DNA of 7,117 bases from Verrucomicrobiota bacterium (GCA_003217965.1 QHNB01000123.1:1-7117); one strand, 5' to 3'; counted from the first letter of the stretch, positions 1-6,608 are shown. Notes: a model not told the origin generated them from the sequence alone. Program-made: numbers and translations.

Positions 1-899
1 GCGAGACAATTGAGTGGTGCGAGCGCCAAATTGAAGTGCGACCAGCTGGCGCCATTATTGAGACAGCGCAGAATCGATTGCGGGAAAAGAATTTCTTTTC
101 CGAAAATGGTTTTCCTGTCCCCACGTTTCGTCCCGTCCGCAGTTCAGCTGAGCTCGTCTCGGCGGTCGAGCAACTAGGTCGGAACGCAATTTTAAAGACG
201 ATCGCGTTCGGATACGATGGAAAAGGTCAGCAATCGATCTCTTCGCGCGATCTGAAAGATGTTTGGGAAACCCGGGTGAGCGATGAACTGATTCTTGAGC
301 GTGCCATCGATTTCGAGAAAGAGATTTCGGTCATTGTCGCGCGCGACCCTAATGGGAAGATGAAATCATTCCCGATTAGCGAAAATGTGCATCGCAATCA
401 CATCCTGGACGTCACGATCGCACCGGCAGCTGTTTCTGAATCGGTCGCCAAAGAAGCGATCGATATCGCCTGTGCCATTGCCGACAAACTGGAACTGATT
501 GGTTTGCTTGCAGTCGAGATGTTTCAAGAGCAGGGCGGTAAACTTTTGGTGAATGAAATCGCGCCGCGACCGCACAATTCCGGTCATTGGTCGCTCGAAG
601 GTTGTCTGACCAGCCAGTTTGAACAGCAGGTTCGCGCCGTGTGCGGGCTCGCCCTCGGTTCGACCGAGCTTTTGCGACCATCAGCGATGGCAAACTTGCT
701 AGGCGACATCTGGCAATTCGGCGAGCCGGATTGGCTGGCCGCACTGGCAATTCCAAATGTTCATCTACATCTCTACGGCAAACACGAAGCGCGTCCGCGC
801 CGAAAAATGGGACATTTGACCGCGCTGGCATCGTCGGCGGAAGAAGCGGCGAAAGTGGTTCGCCAAGCGCGCGAAAGCCTTTGCAAACAAAAATCGTAG
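1..899 (+). CDS. purK: N5-carboxyaminoimidazole ribonucleotide synthase, 3' part (N-terminus outside window)
   Basis: PurK is an ATP-grasp enzyme of cytosolic purine synthesis. It carboxylates aminoimidazole ribonucleotide with ATP and bicarbonate to N5-CAIR, the substrate of the mutase PurE. The reading frame is open from base 3 (first residues ETIEWCERQIEVRPAG) and ends at TAG 897-899. About 298 residues are visible against a usual 355-390, so the N-terminal nucleotide-fold part is cut off by the window edge. The GTG at 36 is an internal valine, not a start. Visible family features, in order: the TAQNRLREK segment (about 63-89); the ATP-grasp loop LKTIAFGYDGKGQ (about 192-230); ERAIDFEKEISVIVAR (about 297-344); and the metal/ATP-binding core NEIAPRPHNSGHW (552-590), followed by SQFEQQVRAVCG. 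The last 19 bases overlap the proposed start of the next gene. Family assignment is secure. PurE, often adjacent in other genomes, is not visible here. Confidence 0.95.
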   Translation, partial: ETIEWCERQIEVRPAGAIIETAQNRLREKNFFSENGFPVPTFRPVRSSAELVSAVEQLGRNAILKTIAFGYDGKGQQSISSRDLKDVWETRVSDELILERAIDFEKEISVIVARDPNGKMKSFPISENVHRNHILDVTIAPAAVSESVAKEAIDIACAIADKLELIGLLAVEMFQEQGGKLLVNEIAPRPHNSGHWSLEGCLTSQFEQQVRAVCGLALGSTELLRPSAMANLLGDIWQFGEPDWLAALAIPNVHLHLYGKHEARPRRKMGHLTALASSAEEAAKVVRQARESLCKQKS

Positions 900-1849
900 C
901 GGCTGACCTGGAATCGAGCGTGGCACGCGCGCTTGAACTCCTCGATGCCGGCCAAGTTGTCGCCCTGCCTACCGAAACTGTTTACGGCTTAGCAGCGGAC
1001 GCCCTCAATCCTGAAGCTGTGGCGAGGATTTTCGAAGCGAAGGAGCGTCCACGTTTTGATCCGCTTATTGTTCACTTGCCAGAACAAAAAGCTTTGGATC
1101 ACGTCAGCAAAATCGAAACAGAGATTGTTCCGCAGTTAACTCAGGCATTTTGGCCGGGACCACTCACAATCGTGCTGCGAAAACGTGACACGATTCCGGA
1201 TATCGTGACAGCGGGCCTTGAGACGGTGGCGATTCGCATGAGCGCAAATCCGATCTTCATGAAGATTGCCGCCAAATTCGGTCGTCCGATCGCAGCGCCA
1301 AGCGCCAACCGCTTCGGTCAGATCAGTCCAACGCGAGCGTCGCATGTTTTTGATGAACTTGGCGGACGCATTGCGCTGATTGTAGACGGCGGTCCGACGC
1401 AGCACGGCATCGAATCCACAATCGTGCGAATTGTTAACGGTTCGATTGAAATCCTGCGAAACGGGCCGATTACGGCCGAAAAGCTTGCGCAGTTCGCGCC
1501 GATCGTTAAAGGCAGGTCTAGCGACACCGTTGCTGCGCCGGGCCAATTACCCTCACATTATGCCCCACACGCGAAATTGGTTGTCGTCGCCACATTGGAA
1601 AACGTCTTGGGATGGAGTGGCAAACGAATTGCGGCGCTTTCTTTTCGTGACTCGACGGCCCTGCATCGCTTCTGGACGAGAGCATACCTGAGCGAACGCG
1701 GAGATCTGCGCGAGGCCGCCGCAAACCTTTTTCAAAAACTGCGTCAGCTTGATCGACAGAATCCCGACTTGATTGTCGCGGAGCTCGTGCCGGAGGAGGG
1801 GATTGGGGCCGCCATCAACGAGCGCTTGCGGCGTGCCGCGGTTAAGTAA
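881..1849 (+). CDS. sua5: Threonylcarbamoyl-AMP synthase, Sua5/YrdC family, two-domain Sua5 form
   Basis: This cytosolic enzyme condenses L-threonine, bicarbonate and ATP into threonylcarbamoyl-AMP, the donor for the t6A37 modification of ANN-decoding tRNAs by the TsaD complex. From TTG 881 the protein has 322 residues. The YrdC/TsaC domain spans about 10-205, with PTETVYGL (30-37), the KxR pair K54/R56, WPGPLT (91-96), the SxN pair S141/N143 and GIESTIV (176-182). The linker signature SHYAP is at 225-229. The Sua5 C-terminal domain follows, ending in EEGIGAAINERLRRAA. Total length fits full Sua5 (about 320-350), not short TsaC (about 190). The frame is open back to 641, but residues upstream of 881 lie entirely inside purK and look unlike the family, while MQTKIVAADLESSVARALEL matches a normal N-terminus. 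No ATG exists near there and no clear Shine-Dalgarno is seen; the alternative GTG 920 would remove the first helix. The start overlaps purK by 19 bases, suggesting translational coupling. Confidence 0.92.
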   Translation: MQTKIVAADLESSVARALELLDAGQVVALPTETVYGLAADALNPEAVARIFEAKERPRFDPLIVHLPEQKALDHVSKIETEIVPQLTQAFWPGPLTIVLRKRDTIPDIVTAGLETVAIRMSANPIFMKIAAKFGRPIAAPSANRFGQISPTRASHVFDELGGRIALIVDGGPTQHGIESTIVRIVNGSIEILRNGPITAEKLAQFAPIVKGRSSDTVAAPGQLPSHYAPHAKLVVVATLENVLGWSGKRIAALSFRDSTALHRFWTRAYLSERGDLREAAANLFQKLRQLDRQNPDLIVAELVPEEGIGAAINERLRRAAVK

Positions 1850-1890
1850 TGCCTGGACCAGTGACCTTGAAGCCCAGACTGTTTCCTCGC
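1850..1890. other. Convergent intergenic gap
   Basis: These 41 bases separate the stop codons of sua5 (+ strand) and pyrG (- strand), which face each other tail to tail. I looked for a bidirectional intrinsic terminator and found no strong stem followed by a T run on either strand. Termination may be factor-dependent, or it may happen inside the opposing gene. Confidence 0.6.
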
Positions 1891-3489
1891 TTAATCTTTG
1901 TGTGCCAGCGCCGCTTTAATGAAGCCTTTGAAAAGCGGATGCGGTTTGTTCGGTTTGCTCTGAAATTCCGGGTGATATTGGCAAGCGAGAAAGTAGGGAT
2001 GATCGCGCAACTCGATCAGTTCGGCCAGTGATCCGTCGGGCGAAGTCCCGGAAATCTCGAACCCCTTTTCCCGCATGCGCTCGCGATACTTCATATTGAA
2101 CTCATAGCGGTGCCGGTGCCGCTCCAGCACTTCATCACTGCCGTAAATTTTTTCGGCAAGCGATCCTTTCTCGATCTTCGTCGGCCACGTTCCAAGACGC
2201 ATACTGGCGCCTTTATTTTGCACCTCGCGCTGTTCTTCCAACAGGGAGATGACAGGGTCTCTCGCGTCCTTATCAAACTCGGTGCTGTTCGCCTTTTCCA
2301 ACCCACAAACGTTCCGGGCAAACTCAATGGTGGCGACCTGCATTCCCAGGCAAAGTCCAAGATAGGGAATCTTGTTCTCCCGCGCGAATCTCGCCGCTTT
2401 TATTTTGCCTTCGACCCCTCGATCGCCAAAACCGCCGGGAATCAATACGCCCGCTACGTCTTTCAAATCGCCGTCTACTCCTTCTTCCAGAGATTCCGCA
2501 TCAATGAGCTTCAGGTCGATCCCGCAATCTTCGCTCGCGGCGGCATGCGTAAGCGACTCGTAAATGCTTTTGTAAGCATCTTGCAAATCGATGTATTTGC
2601 CCACTACCGCTATCCGGATCCGTTTTCTCGGACTCACCACTTGCTCGACGAATTTGCGCCAGTTCGCCAGTTCCGGCTCGGGCGTTTTTAGGCCGAGCTG
2701 CTCGCAAATCAACCCGTCAAGACCTTCATCATGCAACATCAGAGGCACTTCATACACGGTGTGCTTTACGTCGGCCGCTTCGATCACCGCCCGCGGCGAG
2801 ACGTTACAGAACATTGAAAGTTTTTGCCGCAACTCGTAATCGAGCGGCTGTTCGCTCCGGCAAATCAAGACCTGCGGTTGCAAACCGATCTCGCGAAGCT
2901 TGGCTATGCTCTGTTGCGTAGGCTTTGTCTTTAGTTCACGTGCCGCTTTGATGTATGGCACAAGCGTGACGTGAATGTTGACCACGTTCTGCGCCCCCAC
3001 TTCGAGAATGAATTGCCGAATGGCCTCCAGAAACGGCAACCCTTCGATGTCGCCCGTCGTGCCACCGACTTCCGTGATGACGACGTCATATTTGGATTCG
3101 TCTGAAATTTCACGGATGCGATTTTTAATTTCGTCCGTGACGTGCGGAATGACCTGCACCGTTTTGCCGAGATAATCGCCTCGACGTTCTTTGTTGATGA
3201 CCGACTCATAGACCTGGCCGCTGGTCAGATTGTTGTGACGCGAAAGAACGCAGTTCGTGAAACGTTCGTAATGTCCAAGGTCGAGGTCGGTTTCCGCTCC
3301 ATCGTTCAAAACATAAACTTCGCCATGTTGAAACGGGCTCATCGTTCCCGGATCAACGTTGAGATACGGATCAAATTTTTGGAACACCACGCGGAGCCCC
3401 CGAAACTCGAGCAGCGTCCCGAGAGCGGCCGCGGCCAGACCTTTGCCAAGCGAACTGACAACCCCGCCGGTGACGAAAATATACTTCAT
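1891..3489 (-). CDS. pyrG: CTP synthase (glutamine-hydrolysing)
   Basis: PyrG makes CTP from UTP, ATP and glutamine in the cytosol, the last step of de novo pyrimidine nucleotide synthesis. The 532-residue product is full length for the family (about 530-550). The N-terminal amidoligase domain (about 1-265) shows the P-loop SSLGKGL (12-18), DPYLNVDPGTMSP (40-52), D70 and E140 at the usual magnesium-ligand positions, and the UTP/CTP-site motif KTKPTQQS (187-194). The C-terminal class I glutamine amidotransferase domain (about 290-532) has PGGFGDRG (351-358), the nucleophile C380 in GLCLGMQ, RHRHRYEFN (457-465) and the H506/E508 pair in QYHPEF. The usual GGTVGDIES reads GGTTGDIEG (142-150), a mild variant. 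ATG 3489 shares ATGA with the kdsB stop and is preceded by AAAGGAGGGG, so the start is firm. It is last in the operon, directly after the CTP-consuming KdsB, which suggests local CTP supply for LPS as well as a general role. Confidence 0.98.
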   Translation of the reverse strand: MKYIFVTGGVVSSLGKGLAAAALGTLLEFRGLRVVFQKFDPYLNVDPGTMSPFQHGEVYVLNDGAETDLDLGHYERFTNCVLSRHNNLTSGQVYESVINKERRGDYLGKTVQVIPHVTDEIKNRIREISDESKYDVVITEVGGTTGDIEGLPFLEAIRQFILEVGAQNVVNIHVTLVPYIKAARELKTKPTQQSIAKLREIGLQPQVLICRSEQPLDYELRQKLSMFCNVSPRAVIEAADVKHTVYEVPLMLHDEGLDGLICEQLGLKTPEPELANWRKFVEQVVSPRKRIRIAVVGKYIDLQDAYKSIYESLTHAAASEDCGIDLKLIDAESLEEGVDGDLKDVAGVLIPGGFGDRGVEGKIKAARFARENKIPYLGLCLGMQVATIEFARNVCGLEKANSTEFDKDARDPVISLLEEQREVQNKGASMRLGTWPTKIEKGSLAEKIYGSDEVLERHRHRYEFNMKYRERMREKGFEISGTSPDGSLAELIELRDHPYFLACQYHPEFQSKPNKPHPLFKGFIKAALAHKD

Positions 3490-4235
3490 CGGGGGAAACC
3501 CCTCCTTTCAGCGCCGGCGATAATCTGCTCCAGCGCCGCGGCGTCTTCCGGCGTGTCAACGCCTGGTGAACCTTGCTTCGTGACGAGCACATGTACCCTT
3601 ACACCATTCTCCAACGCGCGCAATTGCTCGAGTGACTCCGCTCGCTCCAACGGTGCCGGTTTCCACTTAACCAGGCGCAGCAGAGTCTGGCGCCTAAAAC
3701 CGTAAACGCCTTGATGACGAAGGGCGCGCAGAGGCCATTTCCGATCGCGAGGATAGGGAATGAGCGAACGCGAAAAGTAGAGCGCCTCGCCAGAGAGATC
3801 AGTCACGACTTTCACCTGGTGCGGTGACTTCGCCTCCGTCGCATTTTGAAACGGATGCGCGGCGGTAATTATTTCGATATTGCGATTCTGCTGGAGAGTT
3901 GAGACAAGTCGATTCAAGAGACGCGGATTGATCAAGGGCTCATCTCCTTGCACGTTGATGACGAGGGAAAAGTCGCGAGCGTGCCTTACGACTTCGGCAA
4001 TCCGATCGGTCCCGCTTTGGTGCTCGGATGAGGTCAGCGCCACTTCTGCCCCCCAATCGAAAGCTGCTTCCGCGATTCGCATGTCATCCGTCGCGATGAT
4101 CGTAGCATCGATTTTATTTGCTCGACTGCAGCGTTCCCAAACGCGTTGTAAGAGAGGTTTGCCGGCGATGACATACAAAGGTTTTCCCGGAAATCGCGTC
4201 GAACCCCACCGCGCCGGAATAATGACGACGTTCAT
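3486..4235 (-). CDS. kdsB: 3-deoxy-manno-octulosonate cytidylyltransferase (CMP-Kdo synthetase)
   Basis: KdsB activates Kdo with CTP to CMP-Kdo, the donor for the first sugars attached to lipid A, so its presence implies a Gram-negative envelope with LPS. The 249-residue product has the normal length (about 245-255). Family motifs run in order: IPARWGSTRFPGKPL (6-20, nucleotide-binding loop), ATDD (48-51), HQSGTDR (72-78), NVQGDEP (94-100), VKVV (141-144), FSRSLIP (154-160), HQGVYGF (174-180), ERAESLEQLRALENG (197-211) and SPGVDTPED (223-231). ATG 4235 overlaps the gmhB stop as ATGA, and its own TGA (3488-3486) overlaps the pyrG start the same way. It is therefore translated in a tightly coupled unit with no internal space for promoters. 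No good Shine-Dalgarno precedes it, in line with coupling. Nothing looks broken or missing. Confidence 0.97.
   Translation of the reverse strand: MNVVIIPARWGSTRFPGKPLYVIAGKPLLQRVWERCSRANKIDATIIATDDMRIAEAAFDWGAEVALTSSEHQSGTDRIAEVVRHARDFSLVINVQGDEPLINPRLLNRLVSTLQQNRNIEIITAAHPFQNATEAKSPHQVKVVTDLSGEALYFSRSLIPYPRDRKWPLRALRHQGVYGFRRQTLLRLVKWKPAPLERAESLEQLRALENGVRVHVLVTKQGSPGVDTPEDAAALEQIIAGAERRGFPR
3490..3508 (-). promoter_or_regulatory. pyrG ribosome binding site overlapped by a small GC hairpin
   Basis: Read on the minus strand, the end of kdsB contains AAAGGAGGGG (3508-3499), the strongest Shine-Dalgarno sequence at any operon junction here. It is followed by TTT (3498-3496) and CCCCC (3495-3491) just before ATG 3489. 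GGGG 3502-3499 can pair with CCCC 3495-3492 around a three-base loop. This would partly hide the site or pull it closer to the start, since the linear gap from AGGAGG to ATG is 11 bases. Ribosomes finishing kdsB would open it. The match is seen directly; a regulatory effect is inferred. Confidence 0.5.
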
Positions 4236-4771
4236 CTGGTGAACTTCGTCAGAATGATTTCGGTCGCTTCAGCAAAATTTTCGACTACCCACTCAGCGGC
4301 GCTGTTGGCCGTGTTTGTCTCAAATCCCGTTTCTACGCGAATCGTTTTGAGTCCGGCGTTGTGACCGCACTGCACATCAATCTCCTTGTCGCCCACGAAA
4401 ATCGAGCGACTGAGATCGACGTTGTGCTCTCTCGCCCCTTGCAACACCATCCCGGGCGCCGGTTTTCGACACTGAGATTCAACCCCCGGCGGATCAGGAC
4501 AAACATAGGTGCCGTCAATTAAAGCCTCGCCGATTTGCCGCAACACTTCAGCGTGCACGGCTTCGTATTGCGGACGCGTGAAATAGCCGCGCCCAATCCC
4601 GCTCTGGTTCGTAACCATGATCAGCTTGCAGCCACGCGCCTTCAGTTTTCGCAACGAATCCAGCACGAAGGGAAAAACATGCACGTCCCTTGGATCACTG
4701 CAGTAATCGACGTCTTGCATAATCGTGCCATCCCGATCAAAGAACACAGCCGGCGTCTTTTCGTCAGCCAT
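4232..4771 (-). CDS. gmhB: D-glycero-D-manno-heptose 1,7-bisphosphate 7-phosphatase (HAD family), with incomplete zinc site
   Basis: GmhB removes the 7-phosphate from heptose 1,7-bisphosphate, the step after the kinase encoded immediately upstream. From ATG 4771 the product has 179 residues, normal for the family. The HAD motifs are intact: nucleophile D12 and acid D14 in FFDRDGT, T54 in MVTNQSGIGRGYF, K103 in CRKPAPGM, and D128/D132 in VGDKEID. The frame is open to ATG 4819, but those 16 extra residues lie inside rfaE1 and are absent from the usual N-terminus, so 4771 is preferred; it overlaps rfaE1 by 8 bases. The family zinc loop normally has Cys-x-His and Cys-x-Cys. Here it reads CPDPPGVESQC (91-101): His is replaced by Asp93, the third ligand position holds Ser99, and only C91 and C101 remain. 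The related histidinol-phosphatase (HisB-N type) is the main alternative, but the heptose kinase and Kdo neighbours favour GmhB. Confidence 0.9.
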   Translation of the reverse strand: MADEKTPAVFFDRDGTIMQDVDYCSDPRDVHVFPFVLDSLRKLKARGCKLIMVTNQSGIGRGYFTRPQYEAVHAEVLRQIGEALIDGTYVCPDPPGVESQCRKPAPGMVLQGAREHNVDLSRSIFVGDKEIDVQCGHNAGLKTIRVETGFETNTANSAAEWVVENFAEATEIILTKFTR

Positions 4772-5765
4772 TCTCGAAATTCTGGAGTAACTCTTCGCGA
4801 GTGACCGTTGCCGTCCCAAGTTTGCCGACTACCACCGCGCTTCCGTGATTGGCGATATCGGCGGCTTCAAGCGGTGTCGCACCGGCAGTGAGCGCGAGAG
4901 TAAAGAGCGCAATTGCGGTATCGCCGGCGCCGGAAACGTCGAAAACCTGGCGCGCTTTCGTGGGCACGTGATGCGGCGCCTGCCCGCGCTGGAAAAGCAT
5001 CATCCCTTGTTCGCCCAGGGTGATTAGCACTAGTTGGGTGTCCCACTTTTCCATCAAGGTTGTGCCGACTTTTTGTAATGCCTCGTCATCGGCAACAGAA
5101 TCAGTCGGTTCCGTCCAAGGAATTCCCGCCGCATGGAAAGCTTCGCTGCGGTTGGGCTTAATCACCGACAGGCCCTGCCATGAAATGTCGTGTCGCGGAT
5201 TCGGATCAGCCGCGACAACTTTTCTTTGCTCGTGTGCCAGCGACACGATCCGCGACACGAGTTCCGGAGCCAGGAATCCTTTGCCATAATCTTCGAAAAT
5301 GATGGCGTCGATTTCCGGGAGGGTCGCTCTTATCGCTTCCACCACCGAACCGATCTGCTCCGCCGTCGGCGCAACAATTTTCTCCCGGTCGACCCGTACG
5401 ACCTGTTGCTGACGCGCAATGATCCGCGTCTTCACGATAGTCGGGCAATCGTTGGAGATTGGGCACCGCGCCGTGTCGATCTTTTGCTCGGTCAGCAACC
5501 GGCGCAGTGTGTCACCGCTATGGTCCCGACCAATCATCCCAACAACACCAACACGATCTGTAAATTCGCGTAAATTGCGCGCCACGTTGGCAGCGCCGCC
5601 CGGATAAAATGACTCGCCCGATACCTCCACCACCGGTACCGGCGCCTCCGGGGAAATGCGGCCAACCTTGCCCCAGACGAACTCGTCCAGCATAAGATCG
5701 CCGATAACAACGAGACGTTGCGTCGAGGCGCGATCGAGAATTTCCTGCAAGCGTTGGGAGGTCAT
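4764..5765 (-). CDS. rfaE1: D-glycero-beta-D-manno-heptose 7-phosphate kinase (PfkB/ribokinase family, kinase-only form)
   Basis: This cytosolic enzyme (also called hldA, or the N-terminal half of hldE) phosphorylates heptose 7-phosphate at C1 to the 1,7-bisphosphate on the route to ADP-heptose for LPS core. The 333 residues match a stand-alone kinase; bifunctional HldE is about 475. Visible features: VIGDLMLDEFVWGKVGRISP (20-39) with EAPVPV following, typical of the RfaE branch; GGAANVARNL (56-65); VKTRIIARQQQVVRVDRE (111-128); FEDYGKGFL (157-165); DPNP (187-190); KPNRSEA (203-209); and the PfkB signature DVSGAGDT (276-283) with catalytic base D282. It is the first gene of the minus-strand operon, facing the 142-base divergent spacer. 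No classical Shine-Dalgarno precedes ATG 5765. A short GGCGG-CAT-CCGCC inverted repeat lies about 13 bases upstream. The adenylyltransferase domain must be encoded elsewhere if the pathway is complete. Confidence 0.94.
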   Translation of the reverse strand: MTSQRLQEILDRASTQRLVVIGDLMLDEFVWGKVGRISPEAPVPVVEVSGESFYPGGAANVARNLREFTDRVGVVGMIGRDHSGDTLRRLLTEQKIDTARCPISNDCPTIVKTRIIARQQQVVRVDREKIVAPTAEQIGSVVEAIRATLPEIDAIIFEDYGKGFLAPELVSRIVSLAHEQRKVVAADPNPRHDISWQGLSVIKPNRSEAFHAAGIPWTEPTDSVADDEALQKVGTTLMEKWDTQLVLITLGEQGMMLFQRGQAPHHVPTKARQVFDVSGAGDTAIALFTLALTAGATPLEAADIANHGSAVVVGKLGTATVTREELLQNFENG

Positions 5766-5863
5766 GCCAAATGGGGCGGATGCCGCCGCCGGAGAGAGTT
5801 GATGCGATTCAGGGGAGTCAAAGCGTGGGATTTGAGCGCGAATAAGTTCTATTTAGAGTTTGC

Positions 5864-5892
5864 ATTAATCCTGAATACGCGTTCGAAATCAA
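5864..5892 (-). promoter_or_regulatory. Candidate sigma-70-like promoter for the rfaE1-gmhB-kdsB-pyrG operon
   Basis: On the minus strand TTGATT (5892-5887) and ATTAAT (5869-5864) are separated by exactly 17 bases, each matching the -35 and -10 consensus at four of six positions. Transcription would start near 5857, giving a leader of about 90 bases before rfaE1. The box lies in an AT-richer patch of the divergent spacer. Chance matches of this quality are common, and the promoter preferences of this organism are unknown. Confidence 0.33.
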
Positions 5893-5907
5893 CAGTCGAA
5901 ACTGCCG

Positions 5908-5985
5908 ATGATTTCATCTTTTAATCTCAAGAAGTGGGCGGGCTATGCACTCGCAGCTGTGGCCTTCAGTGGAACAAGCTCGGGC
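5908..5985 (+). other. Signal-peptide-coding segment in a different frame from the downstream exported-protein gene
   Basis: From ATG 5908 the sequence reads MISSFNLKKWAGYALAAVAF then SGTSSG. This is a textbook export signal: a basic pair K8K9, a hydrophobic stretch from about 10 to 20, and an AVA box (17-19) for signal peptidase I. The frame continues only to TAA 6070-6072 (54 residues), and after about 5985 it turns into arginine-rich noise. The neighbouring frame, open from 5934, contains the body of a protein. A -1 switch at 5982-5985 joins the two as SGTSSG-PVNWKEYV. I read this as the true N-terminus of the next gene, separated from it by a one-base loss. It may instead be a coincidental reading frame. 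Confidence 0.55.
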
Positions 5986-6608
5986 CGGTCAACTGGAAGG
6001 AATATGTGCGCACGGAAAAAGGCGCGAATTTTACCGAGCGGCCGCGTATTGCGCTATTACTCGGGACCGTAATTGCCGATGGCTTTATCGCCGTTCAAGC
6101 AGAGGACGCGCCTGCCGTAAAGGATATCGGGCAACGCGTGCTGGCGCTGGCGAAGGGAATAGGGGTGGGCAATTCCATTACTCCGCACGCAAAAGCGATC
6201 ACCGAGGCAGCGGACAAACGAGAATGGGAGAACGTCCGGCAGGAGCTCGATCGCACCCAAAACAGTGTGCAGCAAGCGATGAACGAAGTGCAGGATCAAA
6301 AATTATCCCAACTGGTCAGCCTGGGTGGATGGTTGCGAGGCACGCAGGTGCTAACCTCGGTTGTGAGCGCGCATTTTAGCGCACAAGGCGCCGAGCTTTT
6401 GCATCAGCCGGATTTGCTTGAGTACTTCGGGCAAAAATTGAATGGCATGCCGGAATACAGACTGCCGGTGATTGAAAGCATCAAAGGTGCACTGGTCGAG
6501 GTGCGACCGCTAATCGCAACTGGCGCAAAACCAATTTCCCCAGACGCGGTGAAAAGGATCAATTTGATCACAACCCGCCTGGACGGCGAAATCGTGACCC
6601 GCCAGTGA
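5934..6608 (+). CDS. Uncharacterised, probably exported protein; apparent frameshift near its N-terminus
   Basis: I do not recognise a named family. The frame follows TAA 5922-5924; its first start is GTG 5934, giving 224 residues and ending at TGA 6606-6608. The part that reads as real protein begins at about NWKEYVRTEKG (from 5991). It continues with RIALLLGTVIADGFIAV (from about 6048), a charged helical stretch with EWENVRQELDRTQNSVQQ (from about 6222), a glycine-containing LVSLGGWLRGTQVLTSVVS segment (from about 6313) and an amphipathic C-terminus. No catalytic motif, lipobox or long transmembrane segment is evident. The first 17 residues after GTG 5934 are an out-of-frame reading of the signal peptide described at 5908, so GTG 5934 is probably not the real start. 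Restoring one base in the GGG run at 5982-5984 would give a 233-residue secreted or periplasmic protein. The gene is followed by, and overlaps by one base, another exported protein, suggesting a two-gene unit. Confidence 0.7.
   Translation: MGGLCTRSCGLQWNKLGPVNWKEYVRTEKGANFTERPRIALLLGTVIADGFIAVQAEDAPAVKDIGQRVLALAKGIGVGNSITPHAKAITEAADKREWENVRQELDRTQNSVQQAMNEVQDQKLSQLVSLGGWLRGTQVLTSVVSAHFSAQGAELLHQPDLLEYFGQKLNGMPEYRLPVIESIKGALVEVRPLIATGAKPISPDAVKRINLITTRLDGEIVTRQ

Noticed and set aside
641..880. Upstream extension of the Sua5 frame to 641
   Set aside because: This stretch is the wrong frame of purK. It reads as arginine/serine-rich sequence without family similarity, and the Sua5 domain begins normally just after 881.
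2110..2691. Long + strand open frame (193 residues) opposite pyrG, and a similar one at 3142-3705 spanning pyrG/kdsB
   Set aside because: Both lie antisense to strongly conserved coding sequence. Their translations have no domain features or credible starts, so they are shadows of pyrG and kdsB codon use.
4772..4819. Sixteen-residue N-terminal extension of GmhB from ATG 4819
   Set aside because: It lies wholly within the rfaE1 coding region. The first HAD motif is already at the expected distance from ATG 4771.
5945..6379. Alternative + frame of 144 residues overlapping the first exported-protein gene
   Set aside because: Its translation is arginine-rich and low in hydrophobic order, while the overlapping frame open from 5934 has normal composition and continues to the coupled stop at 6608.
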